Shown here one piece after another: positions 36,364 through 46,246 of a stretch of DNA of 64,000 nucleotides. The DNA lies in NCBI GenBank assembly GCA_013538855.1, contig JABXJS010000132.1, positions 1 through 64,000 of the forward strand, given 5' to 3'. Below the pieces are notes generated by a model, which did no database searches, was not told where the DNA came from, and saw only the letters and a list, made by a program, of their open reading frames with translations. The translations under genes and the position numbers were made by a program. Every line of letters begins with the position of its first letter. Within the stretch, counting starts at the first letter, position 1. The DNA is from Herpetosiphonaceae bacterium. Lineage in GTDB: Bacteria > Chloroflexota > Chloroflexia > Chloroflexales > Herpetosiphonaceae.

Positions 36364-37290
36364 TCATTGTCGATTTCCAAGCGGGAATGTGCGTACACGA
36401 TACCATAGATGTCCAAAACGTTCTTCAAAGAGCACGAGTTCGCTCGTGCGCCAGGAGATGCTGTTGAGCGAGCTGCGAATCTGGGTATGGGCAGCGCTCA
36501 GACTGGACGTGCGTTTGATTTTAGCCAGCGTGAGCGCTGGCCAGCCCTGACGCTGCGAGAAACGCAGCCCAGCGATGGCCAGCTCGGCGATGCTTGACCG
36601 GAGCGCGCAGACATGCTCGCGGCCTTGCGCAACCGGGCAGCCGACGCGCTGCGCGTCGGCGAGCAACAGCGGTGGCTCTAAGCTGATCTGGAATGGTGAT
36701 AGTTGTTGGCAGATCTGGCTCAGCGCATGCTCTAGCCGCTGGCGCTGTGGCGTGCGTGAGGCGGCGATCACGATGATATGGGGTGGTAGGCCGTAGCGCC
36801 AGCCAGGATCATAGCGCTGACGCCAGATATTGAGCTGAACAGCGAGGCTGGGCGGAGGCACGATTGCGACACGAAAGCGGCGGCGTGCGATCTGGTGCTC
36901 GTGGCGGCGGCGGCGCAGCGCATGCTGCTTGCTGAGCAGCCTAAACATAGCGTGGCGGGCGTGCTGGCCAATCCAGCGCAGGGCTGGACGGCGTGAGTGG
37001 GCGAGCTGTCGAATCGACAGCCGATAGGCCACCCGGATGCGGCGTATAACGCGGTTGCGGCGACCGACCAACGCTACGCCGATCAGGAGAAACAGCACGC
37101 CTTGGAGAATTGGCAGAATGATACCCAGGACACCAAGGGCCAGAAAGAGCCAGCCGAGCAGCGGGCGCAGCAGCGGCCAGACCGACCGCAGCCACATCAA
37201 GATCACCTGCTGCTCATAGGGCCGCATCAGCGTCAGGATTGTTGGTGCGATGAGGATTCCGATGAAAAAAAACTCAAGGCTGCTGATCAT
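36364..37290 (-). CDS. membrane protein with 2H-phosphoesterase-like C-terminal domain
   Basis: From ATG 37290 the product is 308 residues. The N-terminal ~80 residues form two or three hydrophobic helices (LRPLLGWLFLALGVLGIILP, a PGPGW-like segment); a basic linker follows; the C-terminal ~170 residues resemble the 2'-5' RNA ligase/LigT fold (RVAIVPPPSLAVQLNIWRQR, then GLPPHIIVIAA). The first HxT/S motif reads HII and the second is unclear (GHLWY), so catalysis is doubtful. ATG 37290 overlaps the TGA of the upstream binding-protein gene as ATGA; in-frame ATGs at 37305 and 37320 are alternatives. It is the last gene of the peptide-transport operon. Confidence 0.55.
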   Translation of the reverse strand: MISSLEFFFIGILIAPTILTLMRPYEQQVILMWLRSVWPLLRPLLGWLFLALGVLGIILPILQGVLFLLIGVALVGRRNRVIRRIRVAYRLSIRQLAHSRRPALRWIGQHARHAMFRLLSKQHALRRRRHEHQIARRRFRVAIVPPPSLAVQLNIWRQRYDPGWRYGLPPHIIVIAASRTPQRQRLEHALSQICQQLSPFQISLEPPLLLADAQRVGCPVAQGREHVCALRSSIAELAIAGLRFSQRQGWPALTLAKIKRTSSLSAAHTQIRSSLNSISWRTSELVLFEERFGHLWYRVRTFPLGNRQ

Positions 37291-39062
37291 GGCTGCCGCT
37301 GCCATTGCTCCACGTTCCACGTAACTGGTGCGAACACATCCGGCTGAACATTGACGATGCCTGGTGCGCTGAGCACAACCTGCTGCCGGGCAAAGATTGG
37401 CAGCACCGGTAGCTCGCGGGTGAAAACCTGCTGCTGCTGGGCGTAGGACTGTGCGCGTGCGTCTTGATCGATGCCGCTGGTTGCGCTGCGAATAGCCTCA
37501 TCGGCGGTGTCGATGCACCAGCCAGTGAAGTTGTCGCCAGTCCAGCCGTTGATCTCATTCGGAATAGCGGCGCAGCTCCAGAGCACGGCCCCATCGGGAT
37601 CGACTGTGCGCAGCCAGCCAAACAGTGCCAGCTGGAATTGGCGCTGGAAGAGCGGCCCCTGCGGGCTGTAAAGCTCTTGGGTCGAGCGCGTTTCCAGGTT
37701 GATTTGCAGCCCGATGGCCTGCATATCTTGCTTGAACTGCTCGGCGATGAACTGGCGCACGGGCGTTTGCTCGCTGGTGAGCAGGTTGAGTGCGAACGGC
37801 TGGCCCTCCGGCGATTCACGCAGACCATCGCCATCGATATCAGTATAGTTCATCTCATCGAGCAGGGCGCGCGCTTGCTCGGGGTCGTAGGTATAGCGTG
37901 CGAGCTGGTCGTCGGCATAGGCCCACGACTGCGGCGCGATCCAGCTATGCCAGACAATATCCTCAGCGCCATAGAGATCTGTGGCGAGCTTGGCTCGATT
38001 GAAGCCATAGGCTAGGGCGTGGCGCATGCGAATATCTTGCAGGGCGACGACCGCCAAGTTGAAGTCGATATGCTCCCAGACTGGTGTTGATACCAGGCGA
38101 ACGGTGAGTTGATCGTCCTGGGCTTGCTGCTGTAGTTTCGGCAGCAGGGTCGTGGGCAGCTCTTCGCTCCAGCCAACATCGACATTGCCGCTAACAAGCG
38201 CCTGATCGAGCGTTTCCAGATCGGAGTAAAGCTGGGCGATGACCATATCTGGCAGGGCGGCGTTGGCATTGGGGCGACGCGCGAAGTCGAGCTGAAAGCC
38301 GGCCTTCCAGTTTGTGAGCTGGTATGGCCCATAGCCGAGCGGCGTGCGGGCCAGCCGCTCACGAACACTTGCGGGCGTGGCGGTAGCATCAAAGAGATGC
38401 TTGGGCAGCGGCTGCCACACGGTGAGCAGATAGTTTGGATCGACGCGCGTTGGCGCGAGATAGGCGCGCGTTGTGTGCTGATCGAGCGCGACATAATCGA
38501 AGGTTAGCTCTTGCTTGGCTGCGAGCTGCGGCGTATCGGCGCTGGAGCGCAGCAGCTCATAGGCGAAGACCGAGTCGGCGGCGGTGAGCGGGGTGCCATC
38601 CTCCCAGCTTAAGTTGGGATTCCAGTGGTAGGTGATGGTGAGCTGGGGCACACTGGAGACAACCTCGGTTTGGGTTTGGGTGATGGCTCCATTGCTATCG
38701 AGATAGACGGTTGTTGTGACGTAGGCGACATCGCCGTTCTCGAACGAGGGCACCGATGTCAGCACGCCGGTGGTGGTATAGGCCTCATCGACAACGAGCA
38801 GCGGCGCTGGGTACAGCAGCTGAATCAGCGGGCTAGCGGTGCTGTTGGCGATGCTATAGGGATACAAATCGAGGGGTTCTTCTGTAAGGCCCAGCACCCA
38901 ACGGCTGGCTTGTTCGTCGGCGTTGGGTGTGGGGGGAAGTGTTGGAGATGGTGCGACAGCAGGGGAGCTCGTGGGAGCGATGACACCGCCCTCCAAGCTA
39001 CATCCGCCGAGTGCCAGCACCAAGCAAACAAAGACGACCCATCGTCCGAACCGACCTGTCAT
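37287..39062 (-). CDS. ABC transporter substrate-binding lipoprotein, family 5 (second of the operon)
   Basis: The 591-residue product has a lipoprotein signal (LVLALGGC, lipid site Cys21), a Pro/Thr/Ser spacer and a family-5 oligopeptide-binding fold: TITYHWNPNLSWEDGTPLTA, VREAL-like HALAYGFNRAKLA and PEQARALLDEMNY. It should bind peptides or similar ligands outside the membrane for the OppBCDF-like transporter encoded upstream. It is a diverged second binding protein beside the one at 43452. It follows oppF by 128 bp and overlaps the next gene by 4 bp. Confidence 0.9.
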   Translation of the reverse strand: MTGRFGRWVVFVCLVLALGGCSLEGGVIAPTSSPAVAPSPTLPPTPNADEQASRWVLGLTEEPLDLYPYSIANSTASPLIQLLYPAPLLVVDEAYTTTGVLTSVPSFENGDVAYVTTTVYLDSNGAITQTQTEVVSSVPQLTITYHWNPNLSWEDGTPLTAADSVFAYELLRSSADTPQLAAKQELTFDYVALDQHTTRAYLAPTRVDPNYLLTVWQPLPKHLFDATATPASVRERLARTPLGYGPYQLTNWKAGFQLDFARRPNANAALPDMVIAQLYSDLETLDQALVSGNVDVGWSEELPTTLLPKLQQQAQDDQLTVRLVSTPVWEHIDFNLAVVALQDIRMRHALAYGFNRAKLATDLYGAEDIVWHSWIAPQSWAYADDQLARYTYDPEQARALLDEMNYTDIDGDGLRESPEGQPFALNLLTSEQTPVRQFIAEQFKQDMQAIGLQINLETRSTQELYSPQGPLFQRQFQLALFGWLRTVDPDGAVLWSCAAIPNEINGWTGDNFTGWCIDTADEAIRSATSGIDQDARAQSYAQQQQVFTRELPVLPIFARQQVVLSAPGIVNVQPDVFAPVTWNVEQWQRQP

Positions 39063-39190
39063 GGAAACCTCCTGAGACTGTCCTTAACAGCGCGAGTCTA
39101 CCGCAGACAGCTCAGTTTGTCGAATACAAAGCGGCGCTCACCAATGAGAAATTGATGAGCGCCGGTCGTAGGCTGGGCGAGTGGCGCGTG

Positions 39191-40210
39191 CTACTCAGCG
39201 AAGTGGCAGGCGACCCAGTGATCGGGCTTTTTCTGCTCGAAGACCGGATCTTCGTGCTGGCAGATCTCCTGCGCCTTCCAGCAGCGCGGATGGAAGCGGC
39301 AGCCGCTTGGTGGATTCACCGGGCTAGGCACATCGCCCTGGAGGATGATGCGCTCGCGCTTGACGGTTGGATCAGGCAGCGGGATTGCCGACATCAGCGC
39401 CTGAGTGTAGGGGTGCATTGGGTGGCTGAACAGCTCATCGCGCGATGTTAGCTCGACCATGCGCCCGAGGTACATCACACCGACGCGGTTGCTAATGTGC
39501 TCGACCACGCTGAGGTTATGGGCGATAAACAAGTAGGTTAGCCCAAGGTCATCTTGGAGATCCTTGAGCAAGTTGAGCACCTGGGCCTGGATCGACACAT
39601 CGAGTGCGGAGACTGGCTCATCGCAGACGATCAGCTTTGGCTCCATGACGAGGGCGCGGGCGATGCCGATGCGCTGGCGCTGGCCGCCGGAGAACTCGTG
39701 TGGGAAGCGGCGCAGGTGGCTGGCGTTCATGCCCACGCGCTCGAGCACAGCGACAACGCGATCGCGGCGCTCCTTGGCAGTGCCGATGCCGTGGATCCGC
39801 AGGCCCTCGGCGATGCTCTCGCCGACCTGAATGCGCGGATTGAGCGACGCATACGGATCTTGAAAGACGATCTGCATATCGCGGCGCATCTCGCGCATCT
39901 CGCGGCGGCTCGCAGTGAGCACATTCTGATCGTTGTAGATCACCTCGCCGCTGGTGGCCTCGATCAGGCGCAGAATGGTGCGGCCGGTGGTGGTTTTACC
40001 ACAGCCGGACTCGCCCACGAGGCCGAGCGTTTCGCCGCGCTTGATGGTAAAAGAGACGCCGTCGAGCGCCTTAACGTCGGCGACAGTGCGGCGTAAGAGG
40101 CCACCCTTAATCGGAAAGTATTTTTTCAGATCACGAACCTGGAGCAGATCTTCGGCCGGTGCCGGCTGAACCCGCGGTTGTGTCTCATTGATTGGTGCAA
40201 CTGTCATCAT
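39191..40210 (-). CDS. oppF: oligopeptide ABC transporter ATP-binding protein (OppF/DppF type)
   Basis: The 339-residue product has Walker [14 protein letters not shown], the signature [15 protein letters not shown], Walker [14 protein letters not shown], and the C-terminal oligopeptide extension ([20 protein letters not shown], cysteines typical of this subfamily). It powers import together with OppD and the two permeases. ATG 40210 or the adjacent ATG 40207 is the start; oppD ends 22 bp upstream. It contains a normal H-loop in [13 protein letters not shown]. Confidence 0.95.
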   Translation of the reverse strand: MMTVAPINETQPRVQPAPAEDLLQVRDLKKYFPIKGGLLRRTVADVKALDGVSFTIKRGETLGLVGESGCGKTTTGRTILRLIEATSGEVIYNDQNVLTASRREMREMRRDMQIVFQDPYASLNPRIQVGESIAEGLRIHGIGTAKERRDRVVAVLERVGMNASHLRRFPHEFSGGQRQRIGIARALVMEPKLIVCDEPVSALDVSIQAQVLNLLKDLQDDLGLTYLFIAHNLSVVEHISNRVGVMYLGRMVELTSRDELFSHPMHPYTQALMSAIPLPDPTVKRERIILQGDVPSPVNPPSGCRFHPRCWKAQEICQHEDPVFEQKKPDHWVACHFAE

Positions 40211-40232
40211 CTACCTCACAACTTGGGTTGCG

Positions 40233-41213
40233 TTAATACAACCAGCAACGCACCAACCGATCACCTTCGAGTTTGATCATTGGTGGGTTTTCCTGCGTAC
40301 ACTGTTCCATCCGGTAGGCGCAGCGATCAGCGAAGCGGCAGCCTGTCGGTGGATTGAGCAGGCTAGGTACCTGGCCAGGAATGGTTTCTAGCTCATCTTT
40401 GATGGAGCCAAGAATTGGAGTTGACGCGATCAGCCCTTGGGTGTAGGGGTGCTTTGGTGCGTCGAACAGCGCCGTGACTGGTGCGTACTCGACGGCCTGA
40501 CCGGCGTACATCACAAGCACATTTTCGGCCATCTCGGCGACGACACCGAGATCGTGGGTGATCAAGATGATCGCCGTGTTGACCTTATCGCGCAGCTCGC
40601 GCATCAGATCGAGGATTTGGGCCTGGATGGTCACATCGAGCGCGGTGGTTGGCTCATCGGCGATGAGCAGCTCGGGGTTGCAGGCGAGCGCCATCGCGAT
40701 CATCACACGCTGAGCTTGGCCGCCGGAGATCTCGTGTGGATACGAGCGCATGCGGCGGGCCGGGTCGGGGATGCCGACCAGCGCGAACAGCTCAACGGCG
40801 CGCTCGCGGGCCTCGTCGCCAGAGAGGCCCTGGTGAATCTGCAGCGCCTCCATGACCTGATCGCCGATGCGGAACACCGGATTGAGGCAGGTGGTGGGCT
40901 GCTGAAAGATCATCGAGATGCGGTTGCCGCGAATCCTGCGCATCTCCTCCTCGGAGAAGTCGAGCAAGTTTTCGTTATCGAAGATGATCTCGCCCTCGAC
41001 GGTGCGGCCCTGCTTGCCGAGCAGGCGCAGAATCGACAGCGATGTCACGCTCTTGCCACAGCCGGACTCGCCGACGATGCCCAAGGTCTCGCCGCGGCGC
41101 ACCTGGAAGTCGAGGCCATCGACAGCGTGCACGACGCCCTCTTCGGTGAAGAAATAGGTTTTAAGGCTGCGAATTTTTAGCAAAACATCAGACTCTGCCA
41201 CAGTTTCCCCCAT
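40233..41213 (-). CDS. oppD: oligopeptide ABC transporter ATP-binding protein (OppD/DppD type)
   Basis: The 326-residue product has Walker [14 protein letters not shown], signature [15 protein letters not shown], Walker [13 protein letters not shown], and the oligopeptide C-terminal domain ([20 protein letters not shown]). It pairs with OppF as the second ATPase. Its start abuts the end of oppC exactly, suggesting translational coupling. Confidence 0.95.
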   Translation of the reverse strand: MGETVAESDVLLKIRSLKTYFFTEEGVVHAVDGLDFQVRRGETLGIVGESGCGKSVTSLSILRLLGKQGRTVEGEIIFDNENLLDFSEEEMRRIRGNRISMIFQQPTTCLNPVFRIGDQVMEALQIHQGLSGDEARERAVELFALVGIPDPARRMRSYPHEISGGQAQRVMIAMALACNPELLIADEPTTALDVTIQAQILDLMRELRDKVNTAIILITHDLGVVAEMAENVLVMYAGQAVEYAPVTALFDAPKHPYTQGLIASTPILGSIKDELETIPGQVPSLLNPPTGCRFADRCAYRMEQCTQENPPMIKLEGDRLVRCWLY

Positions 41214-42185
41214 CTAGTGTTTCGCACGCGGGTCGAGCGCGTCACGTAGGCCATCGCCAATAAAGTTGAAGCACAATGAACAGATAAAGATTGCCAAGCC
41301 AGGGAAGAACGCGCGCCATGGATACTTATCGAGCACCGTGAGGGTGCCGGCATCGCGCAGCATATTGCCCCAGGAGGCGTTTGGCAGCTGCACCCCGAAG
41401 CCCAAGAAGCTGAGTGCTGCTTCGAGGATCATCACGTTGCTCAACCCGAGCGATGCATTCACGATTGTGGGAGCGAGCGCATTTGGCACGAGGTGGCGGA
41501 ACATAATGCGCGTGTTGGAGGCCCCGAGCGCTTTGGAGGCCGAGACAAACTCTTGTTCGCGCAGGCTGAGGATCTGGCCGCGCATCAGGCGTGCGCCGCC
41601 AGTCCAGCCGAAAAACACCAAGATGAGAATCAGCTTGTTGACACTTGGCTTGGTGATGGTGGTGAGCACGAGCAAGATTGGCAGCAGCGGCAGGGTGTTC
41701 AAGAAATCGACGGTGCGCATGGCCAGCGCATCGACGAAGCCGCCGAAGTAGCCGCTGATCACGCCGATGATCACGCCGAGCAGCTCACCGAGGATCGTCA
41801 CCGCAAAGGCGATGTAGAGCGAGACGCGCCCAGCGTACATCAGGCGGGTGAGCAGGTCGCGGCCTAGCTCGTCGGTGCCGAGAATCCAGGTCACCTCGGT
41901 ACCTTGCGCTGTGCGCACATCGTTGCTGCCCTCTTCGGTGATTGGGTCCTCGAGCACATAGTTGGTGAAGGGCGGTGAATTTTTGTGGTTGAGTACCTGT
42001 GCCCGTTCGGTGAACGACGAGAAGAATGGACCGAGGAACACCATCAAGATCAACAAGGTAACAAGAACAAAGCTGCCCATAGCGAGGCGGTGACGCATGA
42101 AGCGTTTGACGATCTCGACAAACGGACGCTCATACTGCTCTTCTTTGACCTCAAGGGCCTCTGCTTCTTGTGCATTAACAGCCAT
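41214..42185 (-). CDS. oppC: oligopeptide ABC transporter permease (OppC/DppC type)
   Basis: The 323-residue product has an N-terminal cytoplasmic segment and first helix (about 35-55), an extracytoplasmic loop, and five more helices. The loop ends in ILGTDELGRDLLTRLMYAG, the standard DppC hallmark. The EAA-type coupling loop appears at SASKALGASNTRIMFRHLVP. Length is typical. The gene lies between oppB (33-bp gap) and oppD. Confidence 0.95.
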   Translation of the reverse strand: MAVNAQEAEALEVKEEQYERPFVEIVKRFMRHRLAMGSFVLVTLLILMVFLGPFFSSFTERAQVLNHKNSPPFTNYVLEDPITEEGSNDVRTAQGTEVTWILGTDELGRDLLTRLMYAGRVSLYIAFAVTILGELLGVIIGVISGYFGGFVDALAMRTVDFLNTLPLLPILLVLTTITKPSVNKLILILVFFGWTGGARLMRGQILSLREQEFVSASKALGASNTRIMFRHLVPNALAPTIVNASLGLSNVMILEAALSFLGFGVQLPNASWGNMLRDAGTLTVLDKYPWRAFFPGLAIFICSLCFNFIGDGLRDALDPRAKH

Positions 42186-42218
42186 TGTATGTCTTTGCCT
42201 TTCTAACAGTCAGGACCT

Positions 42219-43286
42219 TTAGGTCAAGCGAATACGCGGATCGACAAACGTGTACAAGATATCGGCGAGCAGCGTCGCCAGCACGAGCAGTACCGAGGTG
42301 ATCAGCAAGAACGCCATCGCCAGCGGATAGTCTGACTGCCCGAGGGCGCTAATAAACAAGAAGCCCAGGCCCTTGTAGTTAAACACCGTCTCGGTCAAGA
42401 TCGCGCCGCTGAAGACGCCGGGGATCGCGAACACTACAATCGTGATCAACGGGATCAAGGCATTGCGGAAGGCGTGCTTATAGACGACCAGGCGCTCGCG
42501 CACGCCTTTGGCGCGGGCGGTGCGCACATAGTCCTGGTTGAGCACCTCCAGCATGCTCGCGCGCATAAAGCGGCTCCAGCCTGCCAAGTTGAGCAGCGCA
42601 AGCACCGTGACCGGCATCACCAAGTGCATAATGCGATCGAGCAGTGACCCGGCGGTAACCGGCCCGAGGAGCGGAATCTCGTAGTCGCGGATGGCCAGGA
42701 TATCGCCTGGTGGGAAGTAAAACCATCCTCTATTTCTGGCCATCAGCGACACAGAAATAATCAAGAGACCGAACCAGAAGGCCGGTATGGATATCCCGAT
42801 GAAGCTAAAGGCAGTGAAGAAGTAGTCGAAGAACGAGTACTGGCGCACTGCGGAGAAGATGCCGAGCGGGATACCGATAATCAGTGAGAGCAAGGTTGAG
42901 CTAATGGTGAGCCAGAGCGTCGCGGGCAAGCGATCTTTGATCAGGTCGAGCACGGGCTTATTGCGCTGAACCTTCCATGATTGTCCCCAATCGCCACGCA
43001 GAACGCCGCGGCGCTCGCCGACATACTGATCAAGGCCAATTTTATCGAGCCATGTATCGCCAGTAAGCCAGACGGGATACCAGAGATACCAGGGCTTGTC
43101 GAGGCCGAGCAGCTTCTTTTGGCGATCAATATCCGCCTGGGACGGCCGTGTTTTGGGATCGGAAACCTGCAGAAGCTCATCGAGCGGGCCGCCGGGAGCG
43201 ACCGAGAATAGAGTGTAGATCAACGCCGATGATAGCAGCAACACAATGATAATTTGAAAGAATCGGCGGATAAGGTAGACAGTCAT
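42219..43286 (-). CDS. oppB: oligopeptide ABC transporter permease (OppB/DppB type)
   Basis: The 355-residue product starts MTVYLIRRFFQIIIVLLLSS and has the DppB six-helix pattern, with the EAA loop YVRTARAKGVRERLVVYKHA and the C-terminal VDPRIRLT. It is about 45 residues longer than usual owing to a loop after the first helix (DKIGLDQYVGERRGVLRGDW). It follows the binding-protein gene by 165 bp, where a hairpin lies. Confidence 0.95.
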   Translation of the reverse strand: MTVYLIRRFFQIIIVLLLSSALIYTLFSVAPGGPLDELLQVSDPKTRPSQADIDRQKKLLGLDKPWYLWYPVWLTGDTWLDKIGLDQYVGERRGVLRGDWGQSWKVQRNKPVLDLIKDRLPATLWLTISSTLLSLIIGIPLGIFSAVRQYSFFDYFFTAFSFIGISIPAFWFGLLIISVSLMARNRGWFYFPPGDILAIRDYEIPLLGPVTAGSLLDRIMHLVMPVTVLALLNLAGWSRFMRASMLEVLNQDYVRTARAKGVRERLVVYKHAFRNALIPLITIVVFAIPGVFSGAILTETVFNYKGLGFLFISALGQSDYPLAMAFLLITSVLLVLATLLADILYTFVDPRIRLT

Positions 43287-43414
43287 GGCGTACCTCGTGT
43301 CTATGTAGGCTGATGGACAATAGTGTTGGACAATAGCATCAAAACATACTGTTTCGTTTTATTTTTGTTTTTAGAGGGCAACACGTGAGCGTGATCGCCA
43401 TGGTTGAGAAGAGT

Positions 43415-43440
43415 GGGAGTGGAGCCGAGGCCCCACTCCC
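43415..43440 (-). terminator. hairpin between oppA and oppB
   Basis: GGGAGTGG (43415-43422) and CCACTCCC (43433-43440) form an 8-bp stem with a 10-nt loop, 11 bp after the oppA stop. Such intercistronic hairpins typically let binding protein be made in excess over the permease. Confidence 0.55.
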
Positions 43441-43451
43441 GAGGGATGTTC

Positions 43452-45398
43452 CTACTTGGTGATATCCCACTCGTCGATGTTGTAGAAGTCCTGCTGGCTG
43501 GTTGGGTCAAGCTGTGGACCCGTGACGCCAGTGCGGACAGCGCCAACATTGACGCGCTGGTACAGCGGGAAGGTCGGCAGATCGTTGTTGAAGATCTGCT
43601 GGGCCTCGATGACCAGCGGAATGCGCTTGGCGCGGTCGGTCTCGGCTTGCGAGGCCAACGCGGCCTTGTCGTAGTCCTCTGAGCAGTAGCCGGGGTTGTT
43701 CTGGCCGGCGTAGCTGTTGTCAGCGGTCGGGATCTGCGAGCAGACGTACAGCAGGGTTGACGGATCGGAGCCGCTGACCCACGCGTACATACCCATATCG
43801 AAGGTGCGGCCGGTGAGCACGCCGTCAGCGCCGTTCTTGAACAGCACGGCCGGGCCGGGCACGAAGTTCAGCACCACGTCGATGCCGATCTTCTTCAGGT
43901 CTTCCTGCATGATCTGGGCGACGGCCTGGCGGGTGGCGTTGTTCTCGGTGGTGTAGAACTGCACCTGCAGCTTGCGGCCATCCTTCTCGCGGATGCCGTC
44001 GGCACCCTCAACCCAGCCAGCCTCGTCGAGGAGGGCCTTGGCCTTCTCGGGATCGTAGGCGTACTCGTTCAGACCCTCGCCGTTCGGCGGATAGGCCCAG
44101 TGATCCATCGGCAGGAAGCTGTTCATCTGAACCGTCTTGCCGTAGAGCACCTGATCGATGATCTTCTGGCGGTCGGTGCCGTAGGCGACAGCCTGGCGGA
44201 CGCGCACGTCATCGAAGAACGGCGTCTGATCGTCGCCGCGCTGGATACCGAAGTCAACGTGCTCCCAGACGGTGCCGGGGACGTACTGAGCCTTGACCAG
44301 GCCCTGGCTTTCCAGCTCGTCTAGCAGCGGAGCCTGGGCCAGGGTCAGACCGATCTGGCCCACAACGTCGATCTCCTCGCCCTCAAGCTGCTGAAGAACT
44401 TGGTCCTCGCTGGTGAGGTACTTGAAGACGATGTTGCCGACCTTCGGCAGGCCCTCGTCGGCGCGCCAGTAGGTGGGGTTGGCCTCGAGCGTGGTGCGCT
44501 CGTTCGGCACATTCTCGACGATCTTGTAAGGGCCGTAGGCCAGCGGCTTGTTGGCATAGTCGCTGCCGCCGATCTCGGCCGGGTCCATGCTCTCCAGCAC
44601 GTGCTTCGGCTCGGGGCCAAAGAAGTTCAGGAAGTAGGTGGCATCGCTGTAGCCAGGGGCACCAACCCAGACGAAGGTCTGGTCGTCGACTTTCTGGATC
44701 TCAGCGGTGCGCTCGAGCAGGAAGCGCGAGGCATTCTTGATGCCCGGATCCTGGTAGAGCTGGAAGGCGAAGACGAAGTCGTCGGCGGTAACCGGCGTGC
44801 CATCCTCCCAGGTGATGCCATCGATCAGCTTGAAGGTAACTTTGAACTGATCAAGATCCATCGACTCGGTCAGAGTCGTGGTGTCGGTGATCAACTCTTC
44901 GTCGATGACGATGTTGCCTTCGTAGGTGTTATCGACGGTGACCGTCTCGGTGACGGCGTCGCCATCCTCAAGGCTCGGGATCTTCTCGAAGCAGACCGGC
45001 TGATAGTCGTAGCTCAGCGTGGTGATACACACTGGCTGGACAGCCTCGAGCACCTGGGTGGTGGCGCTCGACTGCGACTCGATGCCGAACAGGGTGTCGG
45101 GAGCCTGGGTCATACCGATGATGATGGTTTTATCCATATCGGTGCCGCTGGCGCTTGGCTCAGCGGTTGGCTCAGCGGTCGGCTCCTCGGTGGCCTCGGC
45201 GGTGGCCTCAGCCGTTGGCTCAGCCGTTGGCTCGGTGGCTGCAGTTGGCTCGGTTTGGCCAGTGTTATCTGTAGTTGCCGTGGCTGCGGGAGCCTCAGGC
45301 GTGTTGGTTGCAGCAGTACCACCACAAGCGGCCAGGATGGGCACCAACAAAATCAACATGAGCATAAAGCTCACGAGTTGGCGTTTGGATCGGAACAT
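43452..45398 (-). CDS. oppA: oligopeptide-binding lipoprotein (SBP family 5)
   Basis: From ATG 45398 the product is 648 residues; GAGGAGG sits 6 nt upstream, and the longer frame to 45431 lacks a site. The signal ends LVPILAACGG, a lipobox. A long Thr/Glu/Pro/Ala linker with repeated TAEPTAE units (about residues 30-85) tethers a family-5 binding domain (FKLIDGITWEDGTPVTADDF, VRQAVAYGTDRQKIIDQVLY, DPEKAKALLDEAGW). It captures peptides for OppBCDF. It is first in the operon, behind a consensus promoter. Confidence 0.95.
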   Translation of the reverse strand: MFRSKRQLVSFMLMLILLVPILAACGGTAATNTPEAPAATATTDNTGQTEPTAATEPTAEPTAEATAEATEEPTAEPTAEPSASGTDMDKTIIIGMTQAPDTLFGIESQSSATTQVLEAVQPVCITTLSYDYQPVCFEKIPSLEDGDAVTETVTVDNTYEGNIVIDEELITDTTTLTESMDLDQFKVTFKLIDGITWEDGTPVTADDFVFAFQLYQDPGIKNASRFLLERTAEIQKVDDQTFVWVGAPGYSDATYFLNFFGPEPKHVLESMDPAEIGGSDYANKPLAYGPYKIVENVPNERTTLEANPTYWRADEGLPKVGNIVFKYLTSEDQVLQQLEGEEIDVVGQIGLTLAQAPLLDELESQGLVKAQYVPGTVWEHVDFGIQRGDDQTPFFDDVRVRQAVAYGTDRQKIIDQVLYGKTVQMNSFLPMDHWAYPPNGEGLNEYAYDPEKAKALLDEAGWVEGADGIREKDGRKLQVQFYTTENNATRQAVAQIMQEDLKKIGIDVVLNFVPGPAVLFKNGADGVLTGRTFDMGMYAWVSGSDPSTLLYVCSQIPTADNSYAGQNNPGYCSEDYDKAALASQAETDRAKRIPLVIEAQQIFNNDLPTFPLYQRVNVGAVRTGVTGPQLDPTSQQDFYNIDEWDITK

Positions 45399-45555
45399 GT
45401 AGATCCTCCTCAAGGGTTTGTTTTCAACCACTATTTAATCGAAATAACACAGTGAGTGGGATTCACTGTGGCCGACATGTTTGTCTAGCAGCGACCACCT
45501 CCTTTCGAAGGCTTTGGATTGGGGTAGGGTGGATTGGCCCTTGAATTGCCGGTTC

Positions 45556-45583
45556 ATTATAGCGGAATCAGGTACTGTGTCAA
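45556..45583 (-). promoter_or_regulatory. consensus promoter of the opp operon
   Basis: On the minus strand TTGACA (45583-45578) and TATAAT (45561-45556) are 16 bp apart. The leader of about 150 nt contains a perfect 8-bp hairpin CACAGTGA/TCACTGTG (about 45450-45471) and an isolated SD-like AAAGGAGG near 45500 that is not correctly spaced from any good start codon. The rest of the gap to 45797 shows no gene. Confidence 0.8.
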
Positions 45584-45797
45584 AAAGCCACCCCCACCAA
45601 GTGGTGATGCCCTCAATCGGTCTTAAGTCGGATTTACAGCGGTTGTGTTGCCTTCCTTGTGTATTACTCCCCTTTGGTACAAAAGGTTCAATGGAGATTA
45701 AATTGTTGTGTATGATAGGACGCTGCCTGCTGTGACAGCGCCGTGTGCGCACCGCAGGCGCTTGGTTTGGCTTAGTGCAGGAGGATTGCTAGCTGCT

Positions 45798-46181
45798 ATG
45801 GCTGATGACTGGGCGCGTTTCATCGCGCATTTCAACGCCGAGGAGTTTGTTCCTGGCGTGCTGGCGCTCGAACATCTATGGTGGGCCGAGCGCAGCGATT
45901 TTTTTAAGGGCTTGATCCGTTTGTCGGTGGCGCTGAATCAGCTGCGCCTAGGCTTGATCACCAGCCCACGCTTTCTGCTGACAACCGCCGCTGAGCTGCT
46001 GGCTCCGTTTGAGCCAACCTACCACGGCCTCGATGTGGTAGCCCTGCGCCGCTATATCCAGTCCTGTCTGGAGCTTATTCCCGCCGCCGCCGAGACTGGC
46101 ACGGCCAGCGTCGACTTTGCGCAGGTGCCGCGGCTCCGCTTGCCCGGAACCTTTCCAGCCGACCCTGCGTCTGAACTGTAG
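45798..46181 (+). CDS. DUF309 family protein
   Basis: The 127-residue product has the DUF309 helical pattern: GVLALEHLWWAERSDFFKGL, IRLSVALNQLRLGLITSPR and TAAELLAPF. The family is small, all-helical and of unknown function; a His/Glu-Trp core is usual. ATG 45798 is 13 nt after AGGAGG, rather far, so a start a few codons away (TTG 45786) cannot be excluded. It stands before a short lipoprotein gene on the same strand. Confidence 0.7.
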   Translation: MADDWARFIAHFNAEEFVPGVLALEHLWWAERSDFFKGLIRLSVALNQLRLGLITSPRFLLTTAAELLAPFEPTYHGLDVVALRRYIQSCLELIPAAAETGTASVDFAQVPRLRLPGTFPADPASEL

Positions 46182-46246
46182 ATTGGTTTGTCGTGTTTAG
46201 ATGTCGAGTTGATCATTTGATCATATCTATTAAAAGGATGGAAGCT

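Noticed and set aside
45470-45520. Leader peptide for the opp operon
   Set aside because: AAAGGAGG near 45500 is not correctly spaced from any good start codon; a short frame exists but support is too weak.
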